Source: Variovorax brevis (GTDB taxonomy: Bacteria > Pseudomonadota > Gammaproteobacteria > Burkholderiales > Burkholderiaceae_C). From it: DNA of 64,000 nt. Of this stretch, positions 41,075 through 49,560 are shown piece by piece. A program made the translations under genes and the position numbers. Within the stretch, counting starts at the first letter, position 1; each line of letters starts with the position of its first letter. The notes below the pieces were generated by a model. It saw only the letters and a program-made list of their open reading frames with translations, was not told where the DNA came from and did no database searches. The stretch lies in assembly GCF_030317105.1 (NCBI RefSeq), contig NZ_JASZYG010000003.1, positions 620,001 to 684,000 on the forward strand, given 5' to 3'.

Positions 41075-42657
41075 GCTTCGGCACTCCGGCCCTTGACGGC
41101 AAAGATCCCTTGTGGACGTTTCTGGATGAAGATGATGAGGAACACCAGCACCGCGATCTTCGCGAGCACCGCGCCGGCCCAGCCTTCGATGAACTTGTTG
41201 AGAATGCCCAGCCCCAGCGCCGCATACACCGTGCCCGCCAGCTGGCCGACGCCGCCCATCACCACCACCATGAAGGAGTCGACGATGTAGCTCTGGCCGA
41301 GGTCTGGACCCACGTTGCCGATCTGGCTCAGCGCGCAGCCTGCGAGGCCCGCGATGCCCGAGCCGAGCGCAAAGGCGTAGGTATCGATCCGCGCCGTGTT
41401 CACGCCCATGCAGGACGCAATCGGCCGGTTCTGCGTCACACCGCGAACGAAGAGGCCCAGCCGCGTGCGGCCGATCAGGAAGCCCATGGCCAGCAACACA
41501 AGCACCGCAAAAATGATGATGCAGATGCGGTTCCACGGCAGCGTGACGTTCGACAGCATCTGCAGACCGCCGCTCATCCACGCGGGGTTTTCGACGCCGA
41601 CGTTCTGCGCGCCGAAGAAGCTGCGCACCAGTTGCTGCAGCATCAGGCTGATCCCCCAGGTGGCGAGCAGCGTTTCCAGCGGCCGGCCGTAGAGGAAACG
41701 GATCACGCCGCGCTCCAGGATCGCACCCGTCAGCGCCGACGCGCAGAAGGCCACCGGAATCGCAGCCACCAGATACCAGTTGAACAGGCCAGGTGGCAGG
41801 TATTTCTGGAACACGCCCTGCATCACATAAGTGGCATAGGCGCCGATCATCATCAGCTCGCCGTGCGCCATGTTGATGACGCCCATCAGGCCGTAGGTGA
41901 TGGCCAGGCCGAGCGCGGCCAGCAACAGCACCGAGCCCAGGCTGACGCCGCTGAAGATGGCGTTGATGCGGTCGCCCCACACGAGCGACGCGTCGATGTT
42001 CTTGATGGACGCGACGATGGCGGTCTTGACTTCCGCGTCGGTCTCGTCGGCCAGTCGCTGGTTGAGCAACAATTTCGTGTCGGGGTTGCGGTTATCGCCC
42101 AGTTCCTTGGCGGCAACCAGGCGCTTGGCCTTGTCAGAACTCGTCAGCAGGCCGGCTGCGCGCACGAGTTCGAGTTGCGCCTTGATGTCGGCATTGGTCT
42201 CGACGGACAGTGCCTTTTCGACCAGCGGCACGCGCGATTCGTCAGGCTCCTTGAAGAGCGCCTTCGCGGCGGCGGCGCGCACGGCGTCGTCCTTGCTGGT
42301 GAGTTGCAGCCCCGCCTGCGCGGCCTCGAGCGCACCGCGCATGAGGTTGTTGTTGGTCACGTCTTCGGCGTCGTCGGGAAGCTTGAGTTCCGCGCCGGTG
42401 ACGGGGTCGAATGCCTTGTCGTCCTTGATGACGAAAACCTTGTCCTGCGTGAAGCGCACTGCGTCGTCGGACATGGCCTGGATGAACGCGGCGGTCTTGT
42501 CGTCGGCGGTCGTGACGGCCTTGTTGAGGGCGGCAATGCGCTCCTCGGTATCGCCCGAGGCGATGGCCCTGGCTTCTTCGGAAGTGAGTGCGTGAGCGCT
42601 CCAGGTCGCGATGAGCAGCGAGGCAGCGATTGCGCAGTGGAGTGTTCGTCGAAGCAT
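41071..42657 (-). CDS. urtB: Urea ABC transporter permease UrtB, 528 aa
   Basis: LivH-type permease with a large exported N-terminal region. Signal peptide MLRRTLHCAIAASLLIATWSAHA, then about 200 residues of helical repeats (AAAAKALFKEPDESRVPLVEKAL and like segments) in the periplasm, then about eight membrane helices starting at IFSGVSLGSVLLLAALGLAITYGLMGVINMAHGEL. This long form is known for proteobacterial UrtB. The ATG at 42657 has only a weak ribosome site and lies 26 bp behind a large inverted repeat, so its expression may depend on that structure. Confidence 0.93.
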   Translation of the reverse strand: MLRRTLHCAIAASLLIATWSAHALTSEEARAIASGDTEERIAALNKAVTTADDKTAAFIQAMSDDAVRFTQDKVFVIKDDKAFDPVTGAELKLPDDAEDVTNNNLMRGALEAAQAGLQLTSKDDAVRAAAAKALFKEPDESRVPLVEKALSVETNADIKAQLELVRAAGLLTSSDKAKRLVAAKELGDNRNPDTKLLLNQRLADETDAEVKTAIVASIKNIDASLVWGDRINAIFSGVSLGSVLLLAALGLAITYGLMGVINMAHGELMMIGAYATYVMQGVFQKYLPPGLFNWYLVAAIPVAFCASALTGAILERGVIRFLYGRPLETLLATWGISLMLQQLVRSFFGAQNVGVENPAWMSGGLQMLSNVTLPWNRICIIIFAVLVLLAMGFLIGRTRLGLFVRGVTQNRPIASCMGVNTARIDTYAFALGSGIAGLAGCALSQIGNVGPDLGQSYIVDSFMVVVMGGVGQLAGTVYAALGLGILNKFIEGWAGAVLAKIAVLVFLIIFIQKRPQGIFAVKGRSAEA

Positions 42658-42682
42658 CGTAAGAATCAGGTTGGGTATTGCC

Positions 42683-42790
42683 CCCTCCCCTTCCGGGGGA
42701 GGGTTGGGGTGGGGGCAAGCGGCGGATCCATCGACTTGATATTTCCGCCGCCGCATGCCCCCACCCCTGCCCTCCCCCGGAGGGGGAGGG
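42683..42790. repeat. Long inverted repeat between urtA and urtB, 35-bp arms
   Basis: Left arm 42683-42717, right arm 42756-42790, 38-nt loop. The arms are complementary at 32 of 35 positions, including a perfect 12-bp inner part (GGGGTGGGGGCA / TGCCCCCACCCC). Each arm itself contains a smaller palindrome built on CCCTCCCC...GGGGAGGG. It begins 11 bp after the urtA stop. In RNA it would form a very stable hairpin, fit to act as a partial terminator or as an RNA-stabilising 3' end for urtA. Confidence 0.85.
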
Positions 42791-42801
42791 AGAGAACAGC
42801 C

Positions 42802-44082
42802 TTACATCGACTTGCCAGACGGATAGTCCGGCTTCTTGTCGTTGCCTTCGATGAACGGGCTCCACGGTTGGGCCTTGATCGGGGCCGGCGTCTTCCAAAC
42901 CACGCTGAACTGGCCGTCAGCCTTGATCTCGCCGATGAACACCGGCTTGTGCAGGTGGTGGTTCTTCGGGTCCATCTCGACCGTGAAGCCGTCCGGTGCC
43001 TTGAAGGTCTGGCCTGCCATCGCGGCGACGACCTTGTCGGTGTCGGTGCTCTTGGCCTTTTCAACGGCCTGCTTCCACATGTGCATGCCGATGTAGGTGG
43101 CTTCCATCGGGTCGTTGGTCAGCGGCTTGTCCATCTGGCCGGGCAGCTTCTTGGCCTTGGCGTAGTCGCTCCACTGCTTGATCCAGGCGGCGTTGGTCGG
43201 GTTCTTGATCGACATGAAGTAGTTCCATGCGGCAAGGTGACCCACCAGCGGCTTGGTGTCCACGCCGCGCAGTTCTTCTTCGCCCACCGAGAAGGCGACG
43301 ACCGGCACGTCCTTGGCCTTGAGGCCCGCGTTGCCCAGTTCCTTGTAGAAGGGCACGTTGGAGTCGCCGTTGATCGTCGAGATCACGGCCGTCTTGCCAC
43401 CCTGCGAGAACTTCTTGATGTCGGCAACGATGGTCTGGTAGTCGCTGTGGCCGAAGGGCGTGTACTTCTCGTCGATGTCGGCATCCTTCACGCCCTTGCT
43501 CTTGAGGAAGGCGCGCAGGATCTTGTTGGTGGTGCGCGGGTACACGTAGTCAGTGCCCAGCAGCACGAAGCGCTTGGCACCGCCGCCTTCCTTGCTCATC
43601 AGGTATTCGACGGCCGGGATGGCTTGCTGGTTCGGCGCGGCACCCGTGTAGAACACGTTCTTGCTCAGCTCTTCGCCTTCGTACTGCACGGGGTAGAACA
43701 GCAGGCCGTTCATTTCTTCGATGACCGGCAGCACCGACTTGCGCGACACCGAGGTCCAGCAGCCGAAGATCACGGCGACCTTGTCCTGACCCAACAGTTG
43801 CTTGGTCTTCTCGGCGAACAGCGGCCAGTTGGAGGCCGGGTCGACGATCACCGGCTCGAGCTTCTTGCCCATCACGCCGCCCTTGGCGTTGATTTCCTCG
43901 ATGGTCATGAGGGCCATGTCCTTGAGGGCCGTCTCGGAAATCGCCATCGTGCCCGACAGCGAGTGCAGGATGCCGACCTTGATGGTGTCAGCGGCATGGG
44001 CCGGCACGGCGGTGAGGCCGCCGACGGACGCCAGCGCGACCGCGGCGGTCAGCGCCTTGAGAGTGAAACGACGTTGTTGCAT
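42802..44082 (-). CDS. urtA: Urea ABC transporter substrate-binding protein UrtA, 426 aa
   Basis: Periplasmic urea receptor. Signal peptide QQRRFTLKALTAAVALASVGGLTAVPAHA. Family blocks: IKVGILHSLSGTMAISETALKDM, IFGCWTSVSRKSVLPVIEEMNGLLFYPVQYEGEE, which is diagnostic of UrtA/AmiC-type receptors, and TDYVYPRTTNKI. First gene of the operon; GAAGG precedes the ATG. The 255-bp gap upstream is shared with a divergent membrane protein gene. I could not find a convincing sigma-54 promoter in it. Confidence 0.95.
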   Translation of the reverse strand: MQQRRFTLKALTAAVALASVGGLTAVPAHAADTIKVGILHSLSGTMAISETALKDMALMTIEEINAKGGVMGKKLEPVIVDPASNWPLFAEKTKQLLGQDKVAVIFGCWTSVSRKSVLPVIEEMNGLLFYPVQYEGEELSKNVFYTGAAPNQQAIPAVEYLMSKEGGGAKRFVLLGTDYVYPRTTNKILRAFLKSKGVKDADIDEKYTPFGHSDYQTIVADIKKFSQGGKTAVISTINGDSNVPFYKELGNAGLKAKDVPVVAFSVGEEELRGVDTKPLVGHLAAWNYFMSIKNPTNAAWIKQWSDYAKAKKLPGQMDKPLTNDPMEATYIGMHMWKQAVEKAKSTDTDKVVAAMAGQTFKAPDGFTVEMDPKNHHLHKPVFIGEIKADGQFSVVWKTPAPIKAQPWSPFIEGNDKKPDYPSGKSM

Positions 44083-44337
44083 GAGGACCTTCTCCAGTTG
44101 TGTTGAACGACGAAGCCGAGTCTGCGCATGCACCCCCTTGCCGAAAATACGCCCGGTGGCGTACGAATGACGCGTCGGCGAGACAGTGGCGACGCGCGTT
44201 CCAGGTCGCTCCGACCTTCCCTCCAAGGGCATAGCCCCCTTGGTGGATGACGCGGTGCGCGGCCGGCCCTAGTGTGTTGACCTGCAGTTCACCGGCATCG
44301 CGTGCCCGTGTCCGGCAGACAACAAAGGAGGCCGGCC

Positions 44338-45297
44338 ATGTTCCAGACGCCCGTCATTTCCGTCGCCATGGGGCTTTGCTTTGCCTTCGGCTCCGTGGCG
44401 CTGATCGCCTCCGCCCTGAACGAGGCCTTCGCCAGCCTGCTCAAGTTGCGCGGCCGCCTCCTGCTGGACGGCATGAAGGAGTTGCTCAACCGCAACCCCG
44501 AGTTGCTCAAGTCGATCTACACCCACTCCGTGGTGAACCCGATGGAGCCGCTTTCCACGCTCGGCAAGGCGATTCCCGGCGTGGCGACCTGGCTCCAGCA
44601 CGACGGCCTGTGGGGCATGCTGCGCGGGCGCATCAGCGGCGGGCTGCCCTTTGCCAAAGTGCCCTCCTACATTCCGTCGAAGTCCTTTGTCGTGGCGTTG
44701 ATCGACGCCATTGGCGGCACGCAGCGCCAACTCGCCGCCATCGAGGCAGCCATCGCCCGCATCGGCGATCCGCAACTGCGCGCCGCGCTGACCACACTGG
44801 CGCAACGGGCCGAAGGCAACATCGACGTGTTCGAAAAAAGTGTCGCCGACTGGTTCGACCAGGCGATGGACCGGCTGTCAGGCTCCTACAAGCGGCGTGC
44901 GCAGCTCTTCACCTTTCTCTTCGGCTTCCTGGTGGCGGTGGTGCTGAACGTCGATGCCACGCATCTGGCGACGGTGCTGTGGTCACAACCCGTCCTGCAG
45001 GCGCCCAATGCAGGCGCAACGCCGGCGGACGCGCAGGCGGCTGTTGCCGCGCTGGCGCAATTGCCGATCGGGTGGCTCGACAGCACGAACCCGTTCACCA
45101 CGGCGGGGCCGATCCATGTGCACATCGGCGGCCTCAGCTTTACGCCGTCGGCCTTCGTGGCGCACGTGGTGGGTTGGCTTTTGACGGCGTCGGCGGCGCT
45201 GTTCGGCGCGCCCTTCTGGTTCGACCTGCTGCAGCGCGTGGTGCAACTGCGCTCCACCGGACCGAAGCCTGACGCAGGCGGCGCTCCCCGCGCCTGA
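44338..45297 (+). CDS. Hypothetical membrane protein, 319 aa
   Basis: AAAGGAG stands before the ATG at 44338. One membrane helix at the N-terminus (VAMGLCFAFGSVALIASALNEAF), a helical soluble region (IEAAIARIGDPQLRAALTTLAQRAEGNIDVFEKSVADWFDQAMDRL), a second helix (LFTFLFGFLVAVVLNVD) and a third near the end (VVGWLLTASAALFGAPFWFDLL). The PFWFDLL ending and the amphipathic middle recur in a family of unknown function in proteobacteria. It is divergent from urtA but nothing ties it to urea. No known domain recognised. Confidence 0.7.
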   Translation: MFQTPVISVAMGLCFAFGSVALIASALNEAFASLLKLRGRLLLDGMKELLNRNPELLKSIYTHSVVNPMEPLSTLGKAIPGVATWLQHDGLWGMLRGRISGGLPFAKVPSYIPSKSFVVALIDAIGGTQRQLAAIEAAIARIGDPQLRAALTTLAQRAEGNIDVFEKSVADWFDQAMDRLSGSYKRRAQLFTFLFGFLVAVVLNVDATHLATVLWSQPVLQAPNAGATPADAQAAVAALAQLPIGWLDSTNPFTTAGPIHVHIGGLSFTPSAFVAHVVGWLLTASAALFGAPFWFDLLQRVVQLRSTGPKPDAGGAPRA

Positions 45298-45315
45298 TTC
45301 AGGCGCCTGATTCAG
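45290..45315. repeat. Tandem 13-bp duplication at a pair of convergent stops
   Basis: GCGCCTGATTCAG occurs twice in a row (45290-45302, 45303-45315). The first copy contains the stop of the hypothetical membrane protein gene, the second the stop of the esterase gene on the other strand. Probably a slippage duplication. Confidence 0.8.
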
Positions 45316-46379
45316 GGGCCTGGCGCCGCAGTGGCCGTCGTCGCTGCGCGAAAGGCACGCAGCGCAAACGCCCAAACCATGCGCGTCGCATCCGGCCCGC
45401 TGCTGTCGCTGAAAGCCTGGCTGCCCAAGCCGCCGCTCCACGCGTGGCCGAGCCCGGCGACTTCGCACACAGTGACCAGCGTGCGGCCCTTGCGCTTGTA
45501 GTCGGTCAGTTGGGCCGCATAGCGATTGCCGCGCTGCAGGGTACGCGCGTCGCCCGAACGCGCGCCGGTGGCGGTGGCCCAGATCAGGGCGCTGCTGTGG
45601 GCGTTGTTGAGCGCGACCACCCGGTCCGCATCGCCGTGCAGCACGAGCAATGGCGGCAAGGTCGTGAACACCGCCGCGGCCCCCATGGCCTTGCCCACGG
45701 CGGTCGTTAGCGTGGGCGCCGTGTGCTGGCCGCGCATGGCACCGAGCGCCGTGGTGGCGGATTTAGCCGCGCCCGGCGCCACGCCCGAATGCATCGCCAC
45801 CGCCTTGAAGCGCGTGGGATAGCGCGTGGCCAGCAAGGCCGCCATGCTGGCACCGGCCGACAGGCCCGCGATGGCGATGCGATCCCGATCGACGCCGTAC
45901 AAGGTCGACACCTGATCGATGGCCGACATCAGCGTTGCGGCTTCGGCATCGGCCTTTCCGGAGCGCCGCTCGAACCAGTTCCAGCAGCCCTGCGCGTTGG
46001 CGAGGCGGTCCTGCTCCGGATACAGCACGAGAAAGCCTTCACGCGACGCCAGCCGGTTCATGCGCGTGCTGACGGCGAAGTCGCGCCCGGTCTGGCCGCA
46101 GCCGTGCAGCATCACCATGAGCGGCAGCTTTTCTCCGGGCGCGGGCTGCAGGCCGGGCGGACGGTAGAGATGAAAGCGCCGCGCACCGGCTGGTCCCAGC
46201 GCAACGCCGGGCAGCCAGTCGCCCGGCCCCGGCGGCGGGCGGTTCATGCGCACGGCGGCGCGCTGCACTTGTCCGGCAATGCGCTTGCTGCCGGCCAGCG
46301 TGGCGCGCGTCATGGCTTTCAGGTTGCGCTCGTAGGCCTTTGCGAGAACGGAAGTGGCGGAAGATCGGCGTCGGGCCAT
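45312..46379 (-). CDS. PHB depolymerase-family esterase, 355 aa
   Basis: Alpha/beta hydrolase of the LpqC / extracellular short-chain PHA depolymerase / feruloyl esterase group. Seen: FHLYRPPG, LMVMLHGCGQTGRDFA (oxyanion hole), nucleophile in AGLSAGASMAA, LLVLHGDADRVV (Asp loop) and CEVAGLGHAWSGG (His). The phrase GLGHAWSGG and a substrate loop CWNWFE are typical. No cleavable signal peptide is obvious, since the N-terminus is basic and Ala/Thr-rich. The family includes hydrolases of polyesters and feruloyl esters; which applies is not evident. Confidence 0.85.
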   Translation of the reverse strand: MARRRSSATSVLAKAYERNLKAMTRATLAGSKRIAGQVQRAAVRMNRPPPGPGDWLPGVALGPAGARRFHLYRPPGLQPAPGEKLPLMVMLHGCGQTGRDFAVSTRMNRLASREGFLVLYPEQDRLANAQGCWNWFERRSGKADAEAATLMSAIDQVSTLYGVDRDRIAIAGLSAGASMAALLATRYPTRFKAVAMHSGVAPGAAKSATTALGAMRGQHTAPTLTTAVGKAMGAAAVFTTLPPLLVLHGDADRVVALNNAHSSALIWATATGARSGDARTLQRGNRYAAQLTDYKRKGRTLVTVCEVAGLGHAWSGGLGSQAFSDSSGPDATRMVWAFALRAFRAATTATAAPGP

Positions 46380-46548
46380 GCAGAAGGGATCGTGGTGGTC
46401 AGACGCTACACCCTAGCGCGCCGTTGCCATCGTCGGTGAAGGCCAATGCCGCGAATTCGCGCTTCTTCGCCCTTGCGTGGACGTGATGCAACATGCCGCC
46501 CCCGAATGGGTTGCAAACGAAACGGTTTCGTCCGGCGCCCCTCTTCAG

Positions 46549-47466
46549 TCAGAAGCGCTCGGGCACCATCATTTCCTGCGGAACCGGATGGCGCAGGTAG
46601 TCCGCATTGCGCACGCGTGCCGGCAGCGCAACCGGCGGCCGCGCCACTTCGTGATAGGGCATCTGCTCCAGCAGGTGGTTGATGCAGTTGAGCCGCGCCT
46701 TTTTCTTGTCCACGGCCTGCACGACCCACCACGGCGCTTCGGGGATGTGCGTGCGCTCGAGCATGATTTCCTTGGCCTTGGTGTACTCCTCCCACAGGCG
46801 CCGGCTTTCCAGGTCCATGGGGCTGAGCTTCCATTGCTTGAGCGGATCGTGGATGCGGCCGAGAAAGCGCATGTGCTGCTCGTCGTCGGTGATGGAGAAC
46901 CAGTACTTGATGAGCCGTATGCCCGAGCGCACCAGCATGCGCTCGAACTCCGGCACGCTGCGAAAGAACTCCTCGTATTCATCGTCGGTGCAAAAGCCCA
47001 TGACGCGCTCGACGCCCGCGCGGTTGTACCAGCTGCGATCGAAGAGCACCATTTCGCCGGCCGCCGGCAGGTGCGCGACGTAGCGCTGGAAGTACCACTG
47101 CGTTCGTTCGCGGTCGTTGGGCGCAGGCAGCGCCGCAACACGCGCGACACGCGGGTTGAGCCGCTGCGTGATGCGCTTGATGACACCACCCTTGCCGGCC
47201 GCATCGCGCCCCTCGAAGAGGATGACGACGCGCTGGCCGGTGTGCTGCACCCAGTCCTGCAGCTTGACCAGTTCGCCTTGCAGGCGGAACAGTTCCTTGA
47301 AGTAGACGCGACGCGCCTCCTTGTCGATGTCGCGCGGCATGCCGCCTTCGTCGATCTCGCGGTCGTCCAGCTCGAGTTCGATCTCTTCGTCGAAGCTGTC
47401 GACCACGTCGCGTGCGATGCGCTGCATCAGGTCGTCGTGTTCGTTGGTGAGGTCTGGGAGTGTCAT
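46549..47466 (-). CDS. ppk2: Polyphosphate kinase 2, 305 aa
   Basis: Transfers phosphate between polyphosphate and nucleotides. Walker A in ILFEGRDAAGKGGVIKRI, lid region PNDRERTQWYFQRYV, Walker B-like VLFDRSWYNRAGVERVMGF, then WKLSPMDLESRRLWEEYTKAKE, all PPK2 signatures. The N-terminal 45 residues are very acidic (DSFDEEIELELDDREIDEGG). The start at 47466 is the first ATG that gives a normal length; the frame is open far upstream, but this part has no PPK2 similarity. The subclass (GDP or ADP/AMP use) cannot be settled here. Confidence 0.92.
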   Translation of the reverse strand: MTLPDLTNEHDDLMQRIARDVVDSFDEEIELELDDREIDEGGMPRDIDKEARRVYFKELFRLQGELVKLQDWVQHTGQRVVILFEGRDAAGKGGVIKRITQRLNPRVARVAALPAPNDRERTQWYFQRYVAHLPAAGEMVLFDRSWYNRAGVERVMGFCTDDEYEEFFRSVPEFERMLVRSGIRLIKYWFSITDDEQHMRFLGRIHDPLKQWKLSPMDLESRRLWEEYTKAKEIMLERTHIPEAPWWVVQAVDKKKARLNCINHLLEQMPYHEVARPPVALPARVRNADYLRHPVPQEMMVPERF

Positions 47467-47621
47467 GGTCGTAGGCGATGAAAACACTGATGATGTGTCG
47501 GGAGCGTGACGAGTGGGTGACAAAGTGCTGCGGGCGGGGAGGCGCCGGTGGGCGGTATGCCTGTGGTCGGCTGACGCCTGCGGTCCTTCGGACTTCGCTG
47601 CTGCTCCCCAGAAAAGGCGGG

Positions 47622-47667
47622 GGCCGCAGAACTCACTGCGCTTCGCTCCGTTCAAACAGCTGCGGCC
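47622..47667. repeat. Inverted repeat GGCCGCAG...CTGCGGCC in the ppk2/PHP gap
   Basis: Eight-base perfect arms (47622-47629 and 47660-47667) in the 285-bp gap between two divergent genes. The enclosed sequence (CTGCGCTTCGCTCCGTTCAAACAG) resembles phrases I associate with dispersed intergenic repeats of Comamonadaceae; this is from memory only. Nothing else was found in this gap. Confidence 0.4.
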
Positions 47668-47751
47668 ACATCCCACTGCTATCGTTTTGCGAGCGCACCC
47701 AACAGTGCCCGAGCCCCTGCAAGCCCGATCGAGAAAGAATAAGATCAAGAC

Positions 47752-48606
47752 GTGACTTCCATCCTCAACGCCGACCTTCACTGCCACTCCGTGGTGTCGG
47801 ACGGCACGCTCACCCCCGAAGAACTCGCGGCCCGCGCTGCCGCCAATGGCGTGGAACTCTGGGCGCTCACCGACCATGACGAAGTCGGCGGACAGCACCG
47901 CGCCGCCGCCGCAGCGCGCGCCAACGGCATCAAGTACCTCACCGGCACCGAGATCTCCGTCACCTTCGCCAACGAGACCGTGCACATCGTCGGCCTCGGC
48001 TTCGACCCCGACGACGCCGCCATGACCCAAGGCTTGTACGACACCCGCGGCGGCCGCGGCAAGCGCGCCATGGAGATGTCCGATGGGCTCGCCAAGATCG
48101 GCATCCATGGTGCCTACGAAGGCGCGCTCAAGTTCGTCGGCAATCCGGAGTTGATCTCCCGCACCCACTTTGCGCGCTTCCTCGTCGAAGCGGGCCACTG
48201 CCGCGACACCAACGAGGTGTTCCGCAAGTTCCTGACCGAAGGCAAGCCCGGCTACGTGCCGCACCGCTGGGCCACCCTCAAGGACGCGGTGCACTGGATC
48301 ACCGCCGCCAAGGGCCTTGCCGTCATCGCACACCCCGGCCGCTACAAATTCACTGCCAACGAAGAGTACGCACTCTTCCTCGAATTCAAGGCGCACGGCG
48401 GACAGGCCATCGAAGTCGTCACCGGCAGCCACAGCACCGCCGAGTTTGCCGAGTACGCCGACAAGGCCCTCGAGTTCGGCTTTGCCGCCTCGCGCGGCAG
48501 CGACTTCCACAGCCCCGACGAAAGCCATTGCGACCTGGGCAAGCTTCCGTGGCTGCCCGGCAACCTGCAACCTGTCTGGGAGTTGCTGGAGCATCGCTTC
48601 CAGTGA
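47752..48606 (+). CDS. PHP-domain phosphoesterase (nucleoside 3',5'-bisphosphate phosphatase type), 284 aa
   Basis: Metal-dependent phosphatase of the YciV/TrpH group, which acts on pAp-like nucleotides and short RNA 5' ends. PHP motifs: DLHCHSVVSDG, LTDHDEVGG, the GTEIS strand, VIAHPGRY and SRGSDFHSP. The start is a GTG at 47752 with a weak purine-rich ribosome site; no ATG is available between it and the first motif. The stop overlaps the DMT-carrier start by 4 nt (GTGA). Confidence 0.88.
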   Translation: MTSILNADLHCHSVVSDGTLTPEELAARAAANGVELWALTDHDEVGGQHRAAAAARANGIKYLTGTEISVTFANETVHIVGLGFDPDDAAMTQGLYDTRGGRGKRAMEMSDGLAKIGIHGAYEGALKFVGNPELISRTHFARFLVEAGHCRDTNEVFRKFLTEGKPGYVPHRWATLKDAVHWITAAKGLAVIAHPGRYKFTANEEYALFLEFKAHGGQAIEVVTGSHSTAEFAEYADKALEFGFAASRGSDFHSPDESHCDLGKLPWLPGNLQPVWELLEHRFQ

Positions 48607-49532
48607 GCGCGCCGCCAACTGTTGCGCCGGGCACCCGCGACCTCGAATCTGAACGCATCCTCGCCGGCATCGGCCTCGCCCTGCTGGCGCTGGCCTGCTT
48701 TGCGACGCTCGACACCGCCACCAAGGTTTCCACCGCCGTCGTGCCCATCGTGATGGGCGTGTGGTTCCGCTATTTCTTCCAGGCGGTGGCCACAACGGCC
48801 TGGCTGCTGCCACGCCGCGGCGTCGCACTGCTGTACACCGCGCACCCGAAGTACCAGGCGCTGCGTGGCGCCCTGCTGCTCGGCTCCAGCATGTTCGCCT
48901 TCCTGAGCCTGCGCTACATGCCGCTGGCCGAGTTCACGTCCATCGTGCTCATCACGCCGCTGGTCATCACCCTGCTGGCGGCCACCACGCTCAAGGAGAG
49001 CGTGTCGCCCCTGCGCTGGGCGCTGGTGGCGGGCGGTTTTGTTGGCACGCTCGTCATCTTGCGGCCCGGCGGCGAGGCCTTTACCTGGGCGATGCTGCTC
49101 CCGCTCGGGCTGGTGGTCACCAACGCGTGGTTCCAGGTGCTCACCAGCAAGCTCGCGCGCACCGAAGATCCGCTCACCATGCACTTCTACACGGGCTGGG
49201 TCGGCACGCTCATCGCGTCGCTGGCGCTGCCTTTCGGCTGGACCGCCCTGCCCTCGTGGCACTGGTGGGCGCTGCTGTGCCTGATGGGCTTCATGGGCAC
49301 CATCGGGCACTTCTTTCTCATCCTGGCTTACCAGCGCACGGCCGCGTCCACGCTCACGCCCTACCTCTACACCCAGATTGCCTTTGCCATGTTCGGCGGC
49401 TGGCTCGTGTTTTCGAACATTCCGGATTTTGTTTCGCTCGTGGGCATGGGCATGATCGCCGTGTGCGGCGCGGCGGGCGCGTGGCTCACGGTGCGGGAAC
49501 GCCGCGTGCCCATCGAGCCCACGGAATCGTAG
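48603..49532 (+). CDS. DMT/EamA-family membrane transporter, 309 aa
   Basis: Ten-helix carrier with two EamA repeats: LLALACFATLDTATKVST at the start of the first and LGLVVTNAWFQVLTSKLA at the start of the second. LKESVSPLRWALVAGGFVGTLVILRP is the classical end of the first repeat. GTG start at 48603 in overlap with the phosphatase gene. Substrate unknown; members export amino acids, metabolites or nucleotides. Confidence 0.88.
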   Translation: MSAPPTVAPGTRDLESERILAGIGLALLALACFATLDTATKVSTAVVPIVMGVWFRYFFQAVATTAWLLPRRGVALLYTAHPKYQALRGALLLGSSMFAFLSLRYMPLAEFTSIVLITPLVITLLAATTLKESVSPLRWALVAGGFVGTLVILRPGGEAFTWAMLLPLGLVVTNAWFQVLTSKLARTEDPLTMHFYTGWVGTLIASLALPFGWTALPSWHWWALLCLMGFMGTIGHFFLILAYQRTAASTLTPYLYTQIAFAMFGGWLVFSNIPDFVSLVGMGMIAVCGAAGAWLTVRERRVPIEPTES

Positions 49533-49560
49533 ACTGCAGCAAAAGCACCCTGAACCCAAC

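Noticed and set aside
42683..42790. Insertion-sequence remnant with terminal repeats
   Set aside because: The 38-nt interior cannot encode anything and no target duplication is seen; a REP-type hairpin is simpler.
41050..44106. A very long open frame (1018 codons) on the plus strand opposite urtA-urtC
   Set aside because: It mirrors the GC-rich third positions of the urt genes, has a His/Arg/Ala-rich composition without any domain, and the minus-strand genes are certain.
44083..44337. Sigma-54 promoter before urtA, expected for nitrogen control
   Set aside because: No TGGC-N8-TTGC match with the right spacing was found by eye.
47622..47667. Terminator for ppk2 or the PHP gene
   Set aside because: It lies between divergent genes, upstream of both, so it cannot end either transcript.
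47467..48828. Upstream extension of the ppk2 frame to 759 codons
   Set aside because: The extra part lies opposite the PHP phosphatase gene, whose motifs are clear, and shows no PPK2 similarity.
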